Below are positions 26,525 through 35,210 of a DNA stretch of 64,000 nucleotides, in pieces. The translations under genes and the position numbers were made by a program. Below the pieces are notes generated by a model, which saw only the letters and a list, made by a program, of their open reading frames with translations, searched no databases and was not told where the DNA came from. The stretch comes from Microbacterium sp. USTB-Y (GTDB taxonomy: Bacteria; Actinomycetota; Actinomycetes; Actinomycetales; Microbacteriaceae), in the NCBI RefSeq assembly GCF_023703415.1, contig NZ_JAGMTU010000007.1:1-64000 (forward strand). The letters run 5' to 3'. How positions within the stretch are numbered: the stretch's first letter is position 1; each line of letters begins with the position of its first letter.

Positions 26525-27043
26525 ATGTTCCTCGACCCTGTGCTGCGGCGCGTGGAGCCGCTGCTGCTGCGCGTGGACCGCATCGCCGGCGGCCGCAACG
26601 CCCACGAGAAGATCGCCGAAGCCGATCGCGATCATCACCGCACCGTCCGCGCTTTCCGCTGGGTGTTCTGGCTGCTCGCCGTCGAGCTCGTGATCGGGAT
26701 CGCTGCGGTCGTCGTGGCCGTCGTGATCGCGGTGCAGGCGGGGAGCATCGCCGCGGTGCCGTTCGCGGTGTGGATGCGCGCGCTCATCGTGCTCGCGATG
26801 ACCGTCACCCTCTTCTACTTCGCGTGGCGCGCCGCCCTGGGCTGGCGCTGGGCGTACCAGCGACTGCGCCTGTTCGCCCAGATCTTCCCCGTCATCACGC
26901 TCGTGATGGCGGCCATCCCCGGGCTGTATCCCGCCTGGATGGTGACCGAGCAGATCGTCTTCAGTCTCATCATGATCGGCGTCGCCGACTTCCTCACCAG
27001 CGATCACATGCGTCAGGCGTTCCGCAAGCCGGAGACCGCCTGA
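26525..27043 (+). CDS. Small four-span membrane protein, function unknown
   Basis: A 172-residue protein starting MFLDPVLRRVEPLLLRVDRI. A 50-residue charged N-terminal part is followed by four hydrophobic segments (about 51-75, 84-106, 114-136, 143-160) and a short basic tail. I recognise no family motif. It is apparently transcribed alone from a leaderless promoter (TACGCT six nt before the ATG), unlike the SPFH gene that follows after 140 nt. Confidence 0.7.
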   Translation: MFLDPVLRRVEPLLLRVDRIAGGRNAHEKIAEADRDHHRTVRAFRWVFWLLAVELVIGIAAVVVAVVIAVQAGSIAAVPFAVWMRALIVLAMTVTLFYFAWRAALGWRWAYQRLRLFAQIFPVITLVMAAIPGLYPAWMVTEQIVFSLIMIGVADFLTSDHMRQAFRKPETA

Positions 27044-27183
27044 CCCCTCCCGCCGCACGGGCCGACAGTTCGCTCTCCCCCTCGGAACGCCGCTGTGGTA
27101 GGAAGAGCGTGGATAGGGGGCGCCGGCCTCCTGCCGGACCCAGACGCCCCGCCAGGGGCGTCCCGACGTCAGGGGACGCGATC

Positions 27184-28419
27184 ATGGGATTCATCCAGGC
27201 ATTCGTCGGTGCACTCGGCGGCACGCTCGCCGACCAGTGGAAGGACTTCCTGGTTCCGCCGCAGGGGCTCGCGCCGACGGCCGCGATCTTCCCCGCCGTC
27301 GCCCAGGGCCAGAACGCCGGGCGCGGGTCGAACGTGCGCGGATCCGAGAACATCATCACGAACGGATCCAAGATCATCGTCCCCGAGGGCACCGGGGTGC
27401 TCACCTTCCAGGACGGCCACATCACCGGTTTCATCGCGCAGCCCGGCGGCTACGAGTGGCAAAGCTCCGACCCGAACTCGAAGTCGATCTTCGCCGGAGA
27501 CGGGTTCGTGAGCCCGCTCATCACCCAGTCGTGGGAGCGGTTCAAGTTCGGCGGGCAGCCGGGCAGCCAACAGCTGGTGTTCTACGTGAACCTGCGGGAG
27601 CTCCCCAACAACCGCTTCGGCACGCAGTCGGAGATCTACTGGGACGACGCCTACCTGGGCACCCAGGTCGGCGCGATCACGCGCGGCACCTACACGATGC
27701 GCATCGTGGATCCGATCCTGTTCGCGTCGCAGTTCGTGCCGCTCACCTACCTGCAGCCCGGCGGCGGCGTGTTCGACTTCACCGACATGGACAACGACGC
27801 GGCGACGCAGCTGTTCAACGAGGTCGTCTCCTCGCTCGCCCCGGCGTTCTCGCTGTACACGAACGATCCCGCCAAGGGCAATCGGATGGCGAAGATCCAG
27901 GCCGACTCGATGGGCTTCGCTCAGTCGCTGTCCGCCGCGGTGGAGAACGGCTACCGCTGGACGAGCGCCCGCGGGATCACGATCGTGAGCGTCGCGCTGC
28001 AGGCCATCGAATACGACGAGACCACGCGCGCCCTGCTCGCCGACGTGCAGAAGGCCGACGCCCTGGGCGGCGCCCGCGGCAACTCCTTCCTGCAGCAGTC
28101 GGTGGCCCGGGGCATGCAGGCCGCCGGCGAGAGCGGCGGCGGCGCGACCAACATCGCGATGATGGGCATGGGCCTGAACGCCGCGGGCGGCGCGATGGGA
28201 GGGCTCCAGCAGCAGGGCGTCACCCCGGCCTACCAGCAGGTCCCCACGCCGCAGCCCCCGGCCGCGCAGGCCCCTGCGCCCGAAGCCGCGCCCGCGGCTG
28301 CGGCGCCCACCGCCGATGACCCGCTCGCCAAGCTCACCCAGTACAAGGCGATGCTGGATCAGGGGCTCATCACCCAGGCGGACTACGACGCCGCCAAGGC
28401 CAAGGCCCTCGGACTGTAG
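27184..28419 (+). CDS. SPFH/YdjI-like virion-core-type protein with C-terminal SHOCT domain
   Basis: A 411-residue protein. The ATG at 27184 is chosen because family proteins begin MGFIxAFxGALGGTLADQWKDF. The SPFH (stomatin/flotillin-like) domain covers about 30-290. A Gly/Met and Pro/Ala-rich linker follows, and the last 35 residues (DDPLAKLTQYKAMLDQGLIT... then DYDAAKAKALGL) form a SHOCT oligomerisation motif. In Bacillus, YdjI is a membrane-stress scaffold acting with PspA and the YdjGH membrane proteins. Here the downstream two genes supply YdjG- and YdjH-like parts, but no PspA gene is present. Confidence 0.85.
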   Translation: MGFIQAFVGALGGTLADQWKDFLVPPQGLAPTAAIFPAVAQGQNAGRGSNVRGSENIITNGSKIIVPEGTGVLTFQDGHITGFIAQPGGYEWQSSDPNSKSIFAGDGFVSPLITQSWERFKFGGQPGSQQLVFYVNLRELPNNRFGTQSEIYWDDAYLGTQVGAITRGTYTMRIVDPILFASQFVPLTYLQPGGGVFDFTDMDNDAATQLFNEVVSSLAPAFSLYTNDPAKGNRMAKIQADSMGFAQSLSAAVENGYRWTSARGITIVSVALQAIEYDETTRALLADVQKADALGGARGNSFLQQSVARGMQAAGESGGGATNIAMMGMGLNAAGGAMGGLQQQGVTPAYQQVPTPQPPAAQAPAPEAAPAAAAPTADDPLAKLTQYKAMLDQGLITQADYDAAKAKALGL

Positions 28420-28428
28420 CCTCCCCCG

Positions 28429-29886
28429 ATGTCCGACCCGTCTCGCCCGGGTGGATCCGCCCCCGGGACGCCGCCCCCGCCGCCTCCGCCACCCCCACCG
28501 CCTCCGCCTGCCGCTCCCCTCCCCGAGGGCGCGGGCCCCTCGGCGTACGCGCCCCCGGACGGGGTCATCCCCCGCGAGCAGGCGACCGAGGAGACGCCGG
28601 CCGACGCGATGAAGGACGCCACCTGGGACGACGTGAAGAACGTGCGCGAGCAGGAGGCGAACGCAGGGTATGCCCCCGGCGAGGCTCCGCAGATCACCTA
28701 CGACGAGCACGACGGGCCCCAGGTGATCCGCACCGGATCCGACAAGGGCGACGGGCTCGACAAGTGCCCCAAGTGCGGATCCACCGACATCGGCTTCGAC
28801 ATCGCCTCCGGCATGCTGTTCTGCCGCTTCTGCCGGCATCGCTGGGCGCAGGAGAACGCGGTCGCCGCGTTCGGACTGGACACCCCGATCAGCGAGCTGC
28901 GCGGCCGGCACATCGGATCCGGATCCGGATCCATCGTTCCGGGAGTGGACGAGGTCGTCACGTTCAAGTGCCAGGCCTGCGGCGCCGAGATCGCGATCGA
29001 CACCGCGCACGCGATGCAGGCGCGATGCCACTGGTGCCGCAACACGCTCTCGGTGAATCAGCAGATCGACAACGGCGCGGTGCCCGACGTGGTGCTCCCG
29101 TTCTCGCTGCCCAAGGACGAGGCTGTCGCGCGCATCGCGGAGTTCGTGAAGAAGCGGCGGTTCTTCGCGAACCGCCGGTTCACGGCCCAGTTCGCCCCCG
29201 AGAACGTGATGGGCGTGTACCTGCCCTACCTCGTCGTCGACTTCAACGCGAACGTGCAGTTCGCCGGCACCGGCGAGCACACGACGCGCAAGTACACGGT
29301 CGGTCAGGGCGACGACCGCGAGACCCGCTACGACTACGACGTGTACCAGGTGGGCCGCACGTTCTCGCTCTACGTCGACGACCTGACGATCGAGTCCGCC
29401 GCCGACAAGCGGGACTTCGAGGCGAGCCGCAACACGAACAACATCATCAACGCGATCATGCCGTTCGACACCAAGAACGCGGTGCGCTACGACGCCAACT
29501 ACCTCTCCGGCTTCACCTCGCAGCGCCGCGACCTCGACCTCACCACGCTGTTCGCCCCCGCGCAGGAGCAGGCGGAGGACATCGGCCGGTTCCGGGCCGC
29601 GGAGACCGTCGGCTTCTACGACCGCGGGGTGCGCTGGGAGCAGCAGGACATCCACGTCGTCGGCGACCGCTGGATCTCGGCGTATCTGCCGGTCTGGCTG
29701 TACAGCTATCTGGAGACGAAGGGCAACGGCCGCCAGCTGCTGCACTACATCGCCGTCAACGGGCGCACGGGCGAGACGATGGGCTCGGTGCCGATCAACA
29801 CGACCCGGTTGTGGATCTTCTCCGGCATCGCCGAGGTGTTCGGGATCATCGGCACCGTCCTGACCGGCTTCATCTTCTGGAGGTGA
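28429..29886 (+). CDS. TFIIB-type zinc-ribbon protein with membrane tail (YdjG-like)
   Basis: A 485-residue protein. A Pro-rich N-terminus (polyproline at about 13-30) is followed by two zinc-ribbon knuckle pairs: CPKCGSTDIGF...CRFC near residues 108-132, and CQACGAEI...CHWC near 182-203. A long beta-rich domain runs to about 440, and one or two hydrophobic spans close the C-terminus (GIAEVFGIIGTVLTGFIFW). The start lies 9 nt after the SPFH stop, so the two form an operon. By analogy with the YdjFGHI membrane-stress system it should work with the SPFH protein at the membrane. Confidence 0.82.
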   Translation: MSDPSRPGGSAPGTPPPPPPPPPPPPPAAPLPEGAGPSAYAPPDGVIPREQATEETPADAMKDATWDDVKNVREQEANAGYAPGEAPQITYDEHDGPQVIRTGSDKGDGLDKCPKCGSTDIGFDIASGMLFCRFCRHRWAQENAVAAFGLDTPISELRGRHIGSGSGSIVPGVDEVVTFKCQACGAEIAIDTAHAMQARCHWCRNTLSVNQQIDNGAVPDVVLPFSLPKDEAVARIAEFVKKRRFFANRRFTAQFAPENVMGVYLPYLVVDFNANVQFAGTGEHTTRKYTVGQGDDRETRYDYDVYQVGRTFSLYVDDLTIESAADKRDFEASRNTNNIINAIMPFDTKNAVRYDANYLSGFTSQRRDLDLTTLFAPAQEQAEDIGRFRAAETVGFYDRGVRWEQQDIHVVGDRWISAYLPVWLYSYLETKGNGRQLLHYIAVNGRTGETMGSVPINTTRLWIFSGIAEVFGIIGTVLTGFIFWR

Positions 29887-29888
29887 CG

Positions 29889-30182
29889 ATGGACCTCTCC
29901 GGCCTGCTGTTCTCCGGGGCGCTGCCCACGATGATCGTGCACGCCTCGTCGGGCTCCTCGAGCGACGGGAGCTGGGTTCCGCTGCTGTTCCTGCTCACCG
30001 GCCCCGCGTTCTTCCTGTTCCAGTACCAGCGCTACCGGAACACCGACAAGCGGCACCACCACGAGACCGAGACGGCCTCGGAGGTGGCGAACCCGCAGGG
30101 CTACGACCAGCCGGTGCGCAGCGTGACCGGCGCCCGCGAGGCCCGCATGGCGGGTGCGAACGAGCGCGAGGTGCGCGGCTGA
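29889..30182 (+). CDS. Small single-pass membrane protein following the zinc-ribbon gene
   Basis: A 97-residue protein starting MDLSGLLFSGALPTMIVHAS, with one clear membrane span (about 28-43, WVPLLFLLTGPAFFLFQYQ) and a hydrophilic His- and Arg-rich cytosolic tail. ATG at 29889 lies 2 nt after the previous stop, with GGAGGTG as RBS. By position it takes the place of the small membrane partner (YdjH-like) of the SPFH/zinc-ribbon module; sequence relationship is unproven. Confidence 0.7.
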   Translation: MDLSGLLFSGALPTMIVHASSGSSSDGSWVPLLFLLTGPAFFLFQYQRYRNTDKRHHHETETASEVANPQGYDQPVRSVTGAREARMAGANEREVRG

Positions 30183-30193
30183 GGCAGACGCCG

Positions 30194-30219
30194 TCCGAGG
30201 CGCGGCGCAGGGCCCTCGG
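30194..30219. terminator. Weak stem-loop between convergent genes
   Basis: CCGAGG pairs with CCTCGG around a GC-rich loop in the 40-nt gap between the plus-strand membrane gene and the minus-strand glycosylase gene. It has no U-tract; position is the main argument. Confidence 0.3.
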
Positions 30220-30222
30220 GTC

Positions 30223-30786
30223 TCAGGCGGCGCGCCAGCAGCCGACGAGGTGGTCGTCGACCATGCCCGCGGACTGCATGAGCGCATACATCGTGGTGGG
30301 ACCGACGAAGCGGAACCCGCGCTTGCGCAGCGCCTTGCTCATCGCCAGCGACTCCGGCGTCACCGCCGGGACGTCCGTCATCGAGCGCGGGCGGACCTCG
30401 GCGGCGGCGGGGGCGAACGACCACATGAGCTCGTCGAGCTCTCCGTCGGCCATCTCGCGCACGAGCCGGGCGTTGCCGATCGTCGCCTCGATCTTCGCGC
30501 GGTTGCGGATGATCCCGGCATCGGCCATCAGACGCGCGATGTCGTCCTCGCCGAACTCCGCGACCACCGCGGGATCGAACCCCGCGAACACCTCGCGGAA
30601 CCGCGGGCGCTTGCGCAGGATCGTGATCCAGCTGAGCCCCGCCTGAAACCCCTCGAGCGACATCTTCTCGAACAGCGCGCGATCGCCGTGCAGGGGCGTG
30701 CCCCACTCCTCGTCGTGATAGCGGCGGTACTCCGGATCCTCTCCGGTCCAGGGGCAGCGCACGCGGTCGTCGGCGGGGATCGTCAT
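30223..30786 (-). CDS. tag: DNA-3-methyladenine glycosylase I
   Basis: A 187-residue Tag-type base-excision enzyme that removes 3-methyladenine from alkylated DNA. Recognisable blocks: RCPWTGEDPEYRRYHDEEWG at the N-terminus (Cys, His and Trp positions of the Tag zinc snap and pocket), ALFEKMSLEGFQAGLSWITI, then GFRFVGPTTMYALMQSAGMV and a C-terminal HLVGC. Length is typical. The ATG at 30786 is preferred because the family start is just upstream of RCPW; a longer frame to 30948 has no conserved sequence. It appears monocistronic. Confidence 0.93.
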   Translation of the reverse strand: MTIPADDRVRCPWTGEDPEYRRYHDEEWGTPLHGDRALFEKMSLEGFQAGLSWITILRKRPRFREVFAGFDPAVVAEFGEDDIARLMADAGIIRNRAKIEATIGNARLVREMADGELDELMWSFAPAAAEVRPRSMTDVPAVTPESLAMSKALRKRGFRFVGPTTMYALMQSAGMVDDHLVGCWRAA

Positions 30787-30832
30787 GACGACCAGGCTAG
30801 GCGAGGGCCCCGACATCCCGGCGGGGGTGCGG

Positions 30833-31675
30833 TCATCTGGCCGGCAGGTACTGCTCCAGCCGGGCGAGACGCGGCTGCGAGCGCGGGTCGGCCACCGCCG
30901 CCGCGCCCACGGCGCAGGCGCCCGAGAGCGCGCGCTGCGCGTCGACACCCGAGGCGAGCGCGATCGTCAGTGCGGCGCAGAACGCGTCACCCGCGCCGAC
31001 GCTGTTCACCACGCTCGTCTTCACCGCGGGCGCCTGCGCGACGAGCTCCCCGTGCTCGAAGAGCTTCGCGCCGTCGCCGCCGTAGGTGACGGCGACGCGT
31101 CGCGCGGTGCGCAGCGCGGGCAGCAGGGCGTACTCGGTCTCGTTGACGATGATGAGGTCCGCCCGCTCGACCACCGCGGCGGGCAGGTCGAGCGCCGGCG
31201 CCGCATTGACCGCGAAGTAGCCCGGTGCGGCCGCGGCGAGCGCGGAGATCACCTCCATCGAGATCTCCAGCTGCGCGAGCACCGCCTCGTCGGATCCGAA
31301 GACGACGCCGTCCAGGCCCACCTCGCCGTTGGCGCCCTCGCACACCGCGATCTGGTTCTCCCCCGCCGCGTCCACGACGATGAGCGCCACTCCGGTGGGC
31401 TCCGTGCCGCGCCGCACCGCCCCCGTGTCGACGCCGGCGGTCGCCAGCTCGTCGAGCATCCAGGATCCGTCCTGATCGGGTCCGACTGCGCCCACCATCC
31501 GCACGGCGGCGCCGAGACGCGCGGCGGCTGCGGCCTGGTTGGCGCCCTTGCCGCCGGCTTCCCGCGACAGCCGTCCGCCGCCGACGGTCTCGCCCGGTCC
31601 GGGCAGACGCGCGGCGCGCGCGGTCAGGTCGACGTTGATGCTGCCGACGACGGCGAGGGCGAGGGGCGCGGTCAT
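30833..31675 (-). CDS. rbsK: Ribokinase (PfkB family)
   Basis: A 280-residue sugar kinase phosphorylating ribose, or a related sugar, at the 5-hydroxyl. The N-terminal signature VVGSINVDLTARAARLPGPGET, the GGKGANQAAAAARLGA motif and the C-terminal PfkB signature NSVGAGDAFCAALTIAL with catalytic Asp are all present. It lies 40 nt downstream of the GntR regulator gene. The nucleoside hydrolase and MFS transporter are divergent, so the expected role is to trap ribose released from imported nucleosides. Confidence 0.9.
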   Translation of the reverse strand: MTAPLALAVVGSINVDLTARAARLPGPGETVGGGRLSREAGGKGANQAAAAARLGAAVRMVGAVGPDQDGSWMLDELATAGVDTGAVRRGTEPTGVALIVVDAAGENQIAVCEGANGEVGLDGVVFGSDEAVLAQLEISMEVISALAAAAPGYFAVNAAPALDLPAAVVERADLIIVNETEYALLPALRTARRVAVTYGGDGAKLFEHGELVAQAPAVKTSVVNSVGAGDAFCAALTIALASGVDAQRALSGACAVGAAAVADPRSQPRLARLEQYLPAR

Positions 31676-31715
31676 GGGGACTCCAGTTCAGACGGGGCGA
31701 GGGCGGGCGGGCGGG

Positions 31716-32495
31716 TCACTGCGCGGTCTGCACGACCGAGAGGACGCCCGCCTTCGCGGAGACGATGCACTTGGCGAGATACACGGGGGCTCCGCCCGAC
31801 GAGGCGGTCTGCGTGAGGATGAGCACCGGCGAGTCCGGTGCGAGTCCGAGCAGGGCGCCGCGGGTGCGGCCGACGACGTTCGCGGTGATCTCGCACACCC
31901 CCGCGCCGAACACGGCGCCACGGGCGGAGAGCGCCGTCATCAGGCTGCTCGGATCGCCGGTCGCCTCCTCGAGCACGGCGGCGATCTGCGGATTCGCGTC
32001 GGTGAGGTAGCGCCCCGCGGGCAGGTGCTCCTGCAGGATCGCGATCGGCTCGCCGCCCCGCTCGACCACGCTCTCCCGGAACCAGGTGTTCGCCGCCTCA
32101 TCGAGGCCCAGGTGGCTCGAGACGTAGTCGGTGGTCGGCTGCACGACGAACTCGGTCTGGCGCACGACGACGTCGTCGCCGCCCTCGGCGAGCGCGGCCT
32201 CGAGGGGGCGCAGCTCCTCGAGCCCGACGAGAGGGAGGTCCTCGGCGACGAAGCGGCCGATCCCGCGGCGGGTCCGGATCAGTCCGTCCTCCTCCAGCAG
32301 CATGAGCGCTTCGCGGACGACGGTGCGGGAGACCCCGAGCGCGACGCCGAGCTCGGTCTCCCTCGGCAGCGCGGATCCCAGGGCGAAGACGCCCGAGCGG
32401 ATCCCGTCGGCGAGACGGGAGTACACCGCGACGCGGAGCGGCTGGCCGACGGGCGCGGTCAGCGGCCTGCCCAGGAACTGCTCCACGTCCGTCAT
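31716..32495 (-). CDS. GntR-family transcriptional regulator with UTRA effector domain
   Basis: A 259-residue regulator. The ATG at 32495 follows GGAGGAGAT; longer frames are unlikely. A GntR winged helix lies at about 15-85 (YSRLADGIRSGVFALGSALP, then TELGVALGVSRTVVREALMLLEEDG). A UTRA ligand domain covers about 105-255 (HubC-like, ending YLAKCIVSAKAGVLSVV). It is divergent to the MFS/nucleoside hydrolase genes and probably represses them and itself through the palindrome at 32577-32601. A nucleoside or ribose derivative is the likely inducer. Confidence 0.88.
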   Translation of the reverse strand: MTDVEQFLGRPLTAPVGQPLRVAVYSRLADGIRSGVFALGSALPRETELGVALGVSRTVVREALMLLEEDGLIRTRRGIGRFVAEDLPLVGLEELRPLEAALAEGGDDVVVRQTEFVVQPTTDYVSSHLGLDEAANTWFRESVVERGGEPIAILQEHLPAGRYLTDANPQIAAVLEEATGDPSSLMTALSARGAVFGAGVCEITANVVGRTRGALLGLAPDSPVLILTQTASSGGAPVYLAKCIVSAKAGVLSVVQTAQ

Positions 32496-32570
32496 CGGAT
32501 CTCCTCCACCGCGCACAGCCGGCCCGTCGTCGGGCCGCGCTCGCCGTTCATTCAAGCATGGGATCACACT

Positions 32571-32601
32571 TTGCAGATGTTCTACCTCAGAGGTATAACA
32601 T
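32571..32601 (+). promoter_or_regulatory. Promoter and palindromic GntR operator of the nucleoside locus
   Basis: ATGTTCTACCTC (32577-32588) and GAGGTATAACAT (32590-32601) form a 12-bp inverted repeat (11 of 12) around one A. TTGCAG (32571-32576) and TATAAC (32594-32599) with 17-nt spacing read as -35 and -10 for the transporter gene. The operator covers the spacer and -10, so binding should block RNA polymerase. Confidence 0.7.
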
Positions 32602-32647
32602 CATATAACCCGAGGTGGCGATGCCCCTCTCTGACGAAGGAGTCACT

Positions 32648-34036
32648 GTGCAGCTCTCCCCCGCCCCTGCCGCGCTCGACCGGCCCGAGCCTCTCCGCGG
32701 CGGCCGCTCCGTCCTGCTCGTGGCGACCCTGATCCTCACGGTCGTCGCCTTCCAGCTGAACTCGAGCATGATCAGCCCCGCGCTGCCCGACATCTCGAAG
32801 CAGCTCGGCGCCCCCATGGACGCGGTCTCCCAGGTGTCGTCGCTCTTCTTCCTCGCCGGGGCGGTCGGCGGCATCGTGCTCGCCCGCTGGAGCGACTTCA
32901 TCGGCCGCAAGCGCGCGCTGCTCATCGTGCTCGCCCTCATCGCGCTCGGCACGGTGCTGTGCCTCGTCGCCCCGAACCTCCCCGTGCTGCTCGTCGGCCG
33001 GGTGCTGCAGGGCGCCTCGAGCGCCGCGTTCCAGATCTCCTACGTGATCCTCGCCGAGACCCTGCCCGCCGCGGTCTTCCCGACCGTGCTCGGCGTGCTC
33101 ACCGCGATCAACGGCGGCGTCGGCGGTGTCGACGGCTGGATCGGCGGCCTGCTCGCCGACGCCTACGGCTTCCGCTCGCTGTTCGTCGTGATCCTCGTCG
33201 TGGCGGTGGTCGCCATCGTCGCCGTCCTGTTCGCCGTGCCTCGGGACGGCGAGCCGTCCTCGTCCGGGCGCATGGACTGGTGGGGCGCGGCCGCACTGTC
33301 GATCGGCCTCATCTGCGTCACCTACTTCGTGTCGACCGGGTCGGGCCAGGGCTGGCTCTCGCCGCTCGCGCTGCTGCTCCTCGCGGGGACCGCCGTGTCC
33401 TTCGGCGCCTTCGTGATGATCGAGAAGCGCCGCCGCACCCCTCTCGTCGCCGTGCAGCACCTGCGCTCGCGTCAGGTCTGGCCGGTGCTCGTCGTGACGG
33501 TGCTGACCCTGTCGAGCGTGTTCGCGGTGATCAACTTCACCATCGTGATCCTCAGCCAGAACCAGGCGGTCGGCTACGGCCTGAACGCCTCGACGTCCGC
33601 ACTGCTGTACCTGACCCCGCCCGCGCTCATCGGCCTCGCCGCCGCCCCGCTGTCGGGCTGGCTCGCCGGCCGGGTGGGCTGGATCCCGATGCTGCGGATC
33701 GGCCTCGCGCTCTCGATCGCCGCGCTCATCGTGATCGCGCTGTTCCCGTTCAGCCCCTGGACCGTCTTCGCGATGTTCGCCTTGCTCGGCGTCACCTACA
33801 ACGGCGTCGTGCTCACGACGACCAACGGACTGGGCGTGCTGCAGTCGCCGAACGAGGCCCCCGCGGTCCTGCCCAGCATGAACGGCACCGCGTTCGGCTT
33901 CGGCGCGAGCCTCGGCATCGCCGTCGTCGCACCGTTCGTCGTGTCGGGCGGCTTCGGGGTGGCACTGTGGATCTCCGTGGGGATCAGCGTGCTCGCCCTC
34001 GTCGCGAGCCTGTTCCTGCTGCCCAAGACCGACTGA
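32648..34036 (+). CDS. MFS transporter (DHA-type), probably nucleoside or sugar related
   Basis: A 462-residue major facilitator protein. The GTG at 32648 lies 5 nt after GAAGGAG, better than an upstream ATG without RBS. It has 12-14 hydrophobic segments. The A-loop motif LARWSDFIGRKRALL is between spans 2 and 3, and a motif-C-like GGVGGVDGWIGGLLADAYGF sits in span 5. The clade is usually annotated as multidrug, but context (nucleoside hydrolase 58 nt downstream, ribokinase and GntR divergent) argues for uptake of a nucleoside or related compound. Substrate is inferred only from neighbours. Confidence 0.85.
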   Translation: MQLSPAPAALDRPEPLRGGRSVLLVATLILTVVAFQLNSSMISPALPDISKQLGAPMDAVSQVSSLFFLAGAVGGIVLARWSDFIGRKRALLIVLALIALGTVLCLVAPNLPVLLVGRVLQGASSAAFQISYVILAETLPAAVFPTVLGVLTAINGGVGGVDGWIGGLLADAYGFRSLFVVILVVAVVAIVAVLFAVPRDGEPSSSGRMDWWGAAALSIGLICVTYFVSTGSGQGWLSPLALLLLAGTAVSFGAFVMIEKRRRTPLVAVQHLRSRQVWPVLVVTVLTLSSVFAVINFTIVILSQNQAVGYGLNASTSALLYLTPPALIGLAAAPLSGWLAGRVGWIPMLRIGLALSIAALIVIALFPFSPWTVFAMFALLGVTYNGVVLTTTNGLGVLQSPNEAPAVLPSMNGTAFGFGASLGIAVVAPFVVSGGFGVALWISVGISVLALVASLFLLPKTD

Positions 34037-34094
34037 CCCGCGCGCCCGACGCCGCCCCGAGCCCCCGACCCGTCCGCATCCCGAGGAGGATCCG

Positions 34095-35054
34095 ATGACC
34101 GAAACCCCCACCGCGCTGTACTTCGACTGCGACACCGGCATCGACGACTCGCTCGCGCTCGCCTACCTGCTGGCCTCGCCCGAGATCGTCCTCACCGGGA
34201 TCGGCACGGTCAGCGGCAACACCACCGCGGCTCAGGCCGCGCGCAACACCCTGGGCCTGCTCGCCCTCGCCGATCGCGACGACGTCCCCGTCGCGATCGG
34301 CGCGCACGACTTCCTCAGCCACGGGTACGACGGCGGTGCGCCGCACGTGCACGGCGACGACGGCGTCGGCGGCGTCGCCCTCCCCGAGCCCGCGCGCGCG
34401 GTCGCGGAGGGCACCGCGGCCGATCTGCTGATCCGCCTCTCCCACGAGCACCCCGGATCGCTGCAGGTGCTCGCGGTCGGGCCGCTCACGAACCTCGCCG
34501 CCGCGCTCGCGCAGGATCCGACGCTCCCCTCCCGGATCTCCCGGGTGACCCTCATGGGCGGGGCCGCGCTCGTGCCGGGCAACATCACCGCGCTCGCCGA
34601 GGCGAACATCGGCAACGACCCCGAGGCCGCGGCCGCGGTCTTCGCCGCGGGATGGCCCGTCGTGGTCGTGCCGCTGGACGTGACGATGGAGAACGTGTTC
34701 GAGGAGTCGCACCGCGACCGCCTCGCGGCTTCCGGATCCGCCGTCGCGCGCTCGGTCGCCGGGATGCTCGACTTCTACATGGACTTCTACCGTCCCGCCT
34801 ACGGACGCCGGTGCAGCGCCCTGCACGACCCGCTCGCCGCGGCGATCGCCGTCGGCACGGTGGTGCCGACGGTCGCCCCCGCGGTGCCCGCCCTGGTCGA
34901 CACCACCTCCGGCCCCGGCCGCGGGCAGACGGTTTTCGACCTGCGCGGACAGCGTCTCGGCGCAGTCGACCACGACGGCGCGACCGTGCGCGTCGTGCTC
35001 GCCACCGATCTGCCGCTCGCCGAGCACCTCACCGCCCGCGTCGCCGGGGAGTGA
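34095..35054 (+). CDS. Nucleoside hydrolase (inosine-uridine preferring type)
   Basis: A 319-residue N-ribohydrolase that cleaves nucleosides to base plus ribose. The N-terminal calcium site appears as DCDTGIDDSLALAYLL. The VGPLTNLAAAL and MGGAALVPGNIT blocks are present, and a C-terminal His/Asp (SALHDPLAAAIAV) completes the metal and catalytic site. The start follows GAGGAGGATCCG. With the upstream transporter and the divergent ribokinase it makes a complete import-cleave-phosphorylate route under one GntR regulator. Confidence 0.92.
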   Translation: MTETPTALYFDCDTGIDDSLALAYLLASPEIVLTGIGTVSGNTTAAQAARNTLGLLALADRDDVPVAIGAHDFLSHGYDGGAPHVHGDDGVGGVALPEPARAVAEGTAADLLIRLSHEHPGSLQVLAVGPLTNLAAALAQDPTLPSRISRVTLMGGAALVPGNITALAEANIGNDPEAAAAVFAAGWPVVVVPLDVTMENVFEESHRDRLAASGSAVARSVAGMLDFYMDFYRPAYGRRCSALHDPLAAAIAVGTVVPTVAPAVPALVDTTSGPGRGQTVFDLRGQRLGAVDHDGATVRVVLATDLPLAEHLTARVAGE

Positions 35055-35063
35055 GTCCGCGAC

Positions 35064-35160
35064 GGGGTCGTTGAGCGAGGACGCCGCAGGCGACCGAGAC
35101 GAAACGCGGTGCTCCGACGGGGCACCGCGTTTCGTCTCGCTGCGCTCGCTCAACGACCCC
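35064..35160. repeat. REP cruciform (GGGGTCGTTGAGCGAG family)
   Basis: The outer arms 35064-35079 and 35145-35160 are a perfect 16-bp inverted repeat, and the inner arms 35096-35112 and 35122-35138 (GAGACGAAACGCGGTGC and its complement) are a perfect 17-bp inverted repeat. It lies between convergent genes (nucleoside hydrolase and acyl-CoA oxidase) and may act as a bidirectional terminator. Related copies: 26253-26406 and, inside a gene, 12129-12172. Confidence 0.8.
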
Positions 35161-35210
35161 GGAGGCGGATCCGGATCCGTCGCTCGCCTCACGACGCCAT
35201 CGGGCACGTG

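Noticed and set aside
27184..28419. Prophage virion core gene
   Set aside because: The 'virion core' label is historical for YdjI-like SPFH proteins; no phage genes or attachment sites are nearby.
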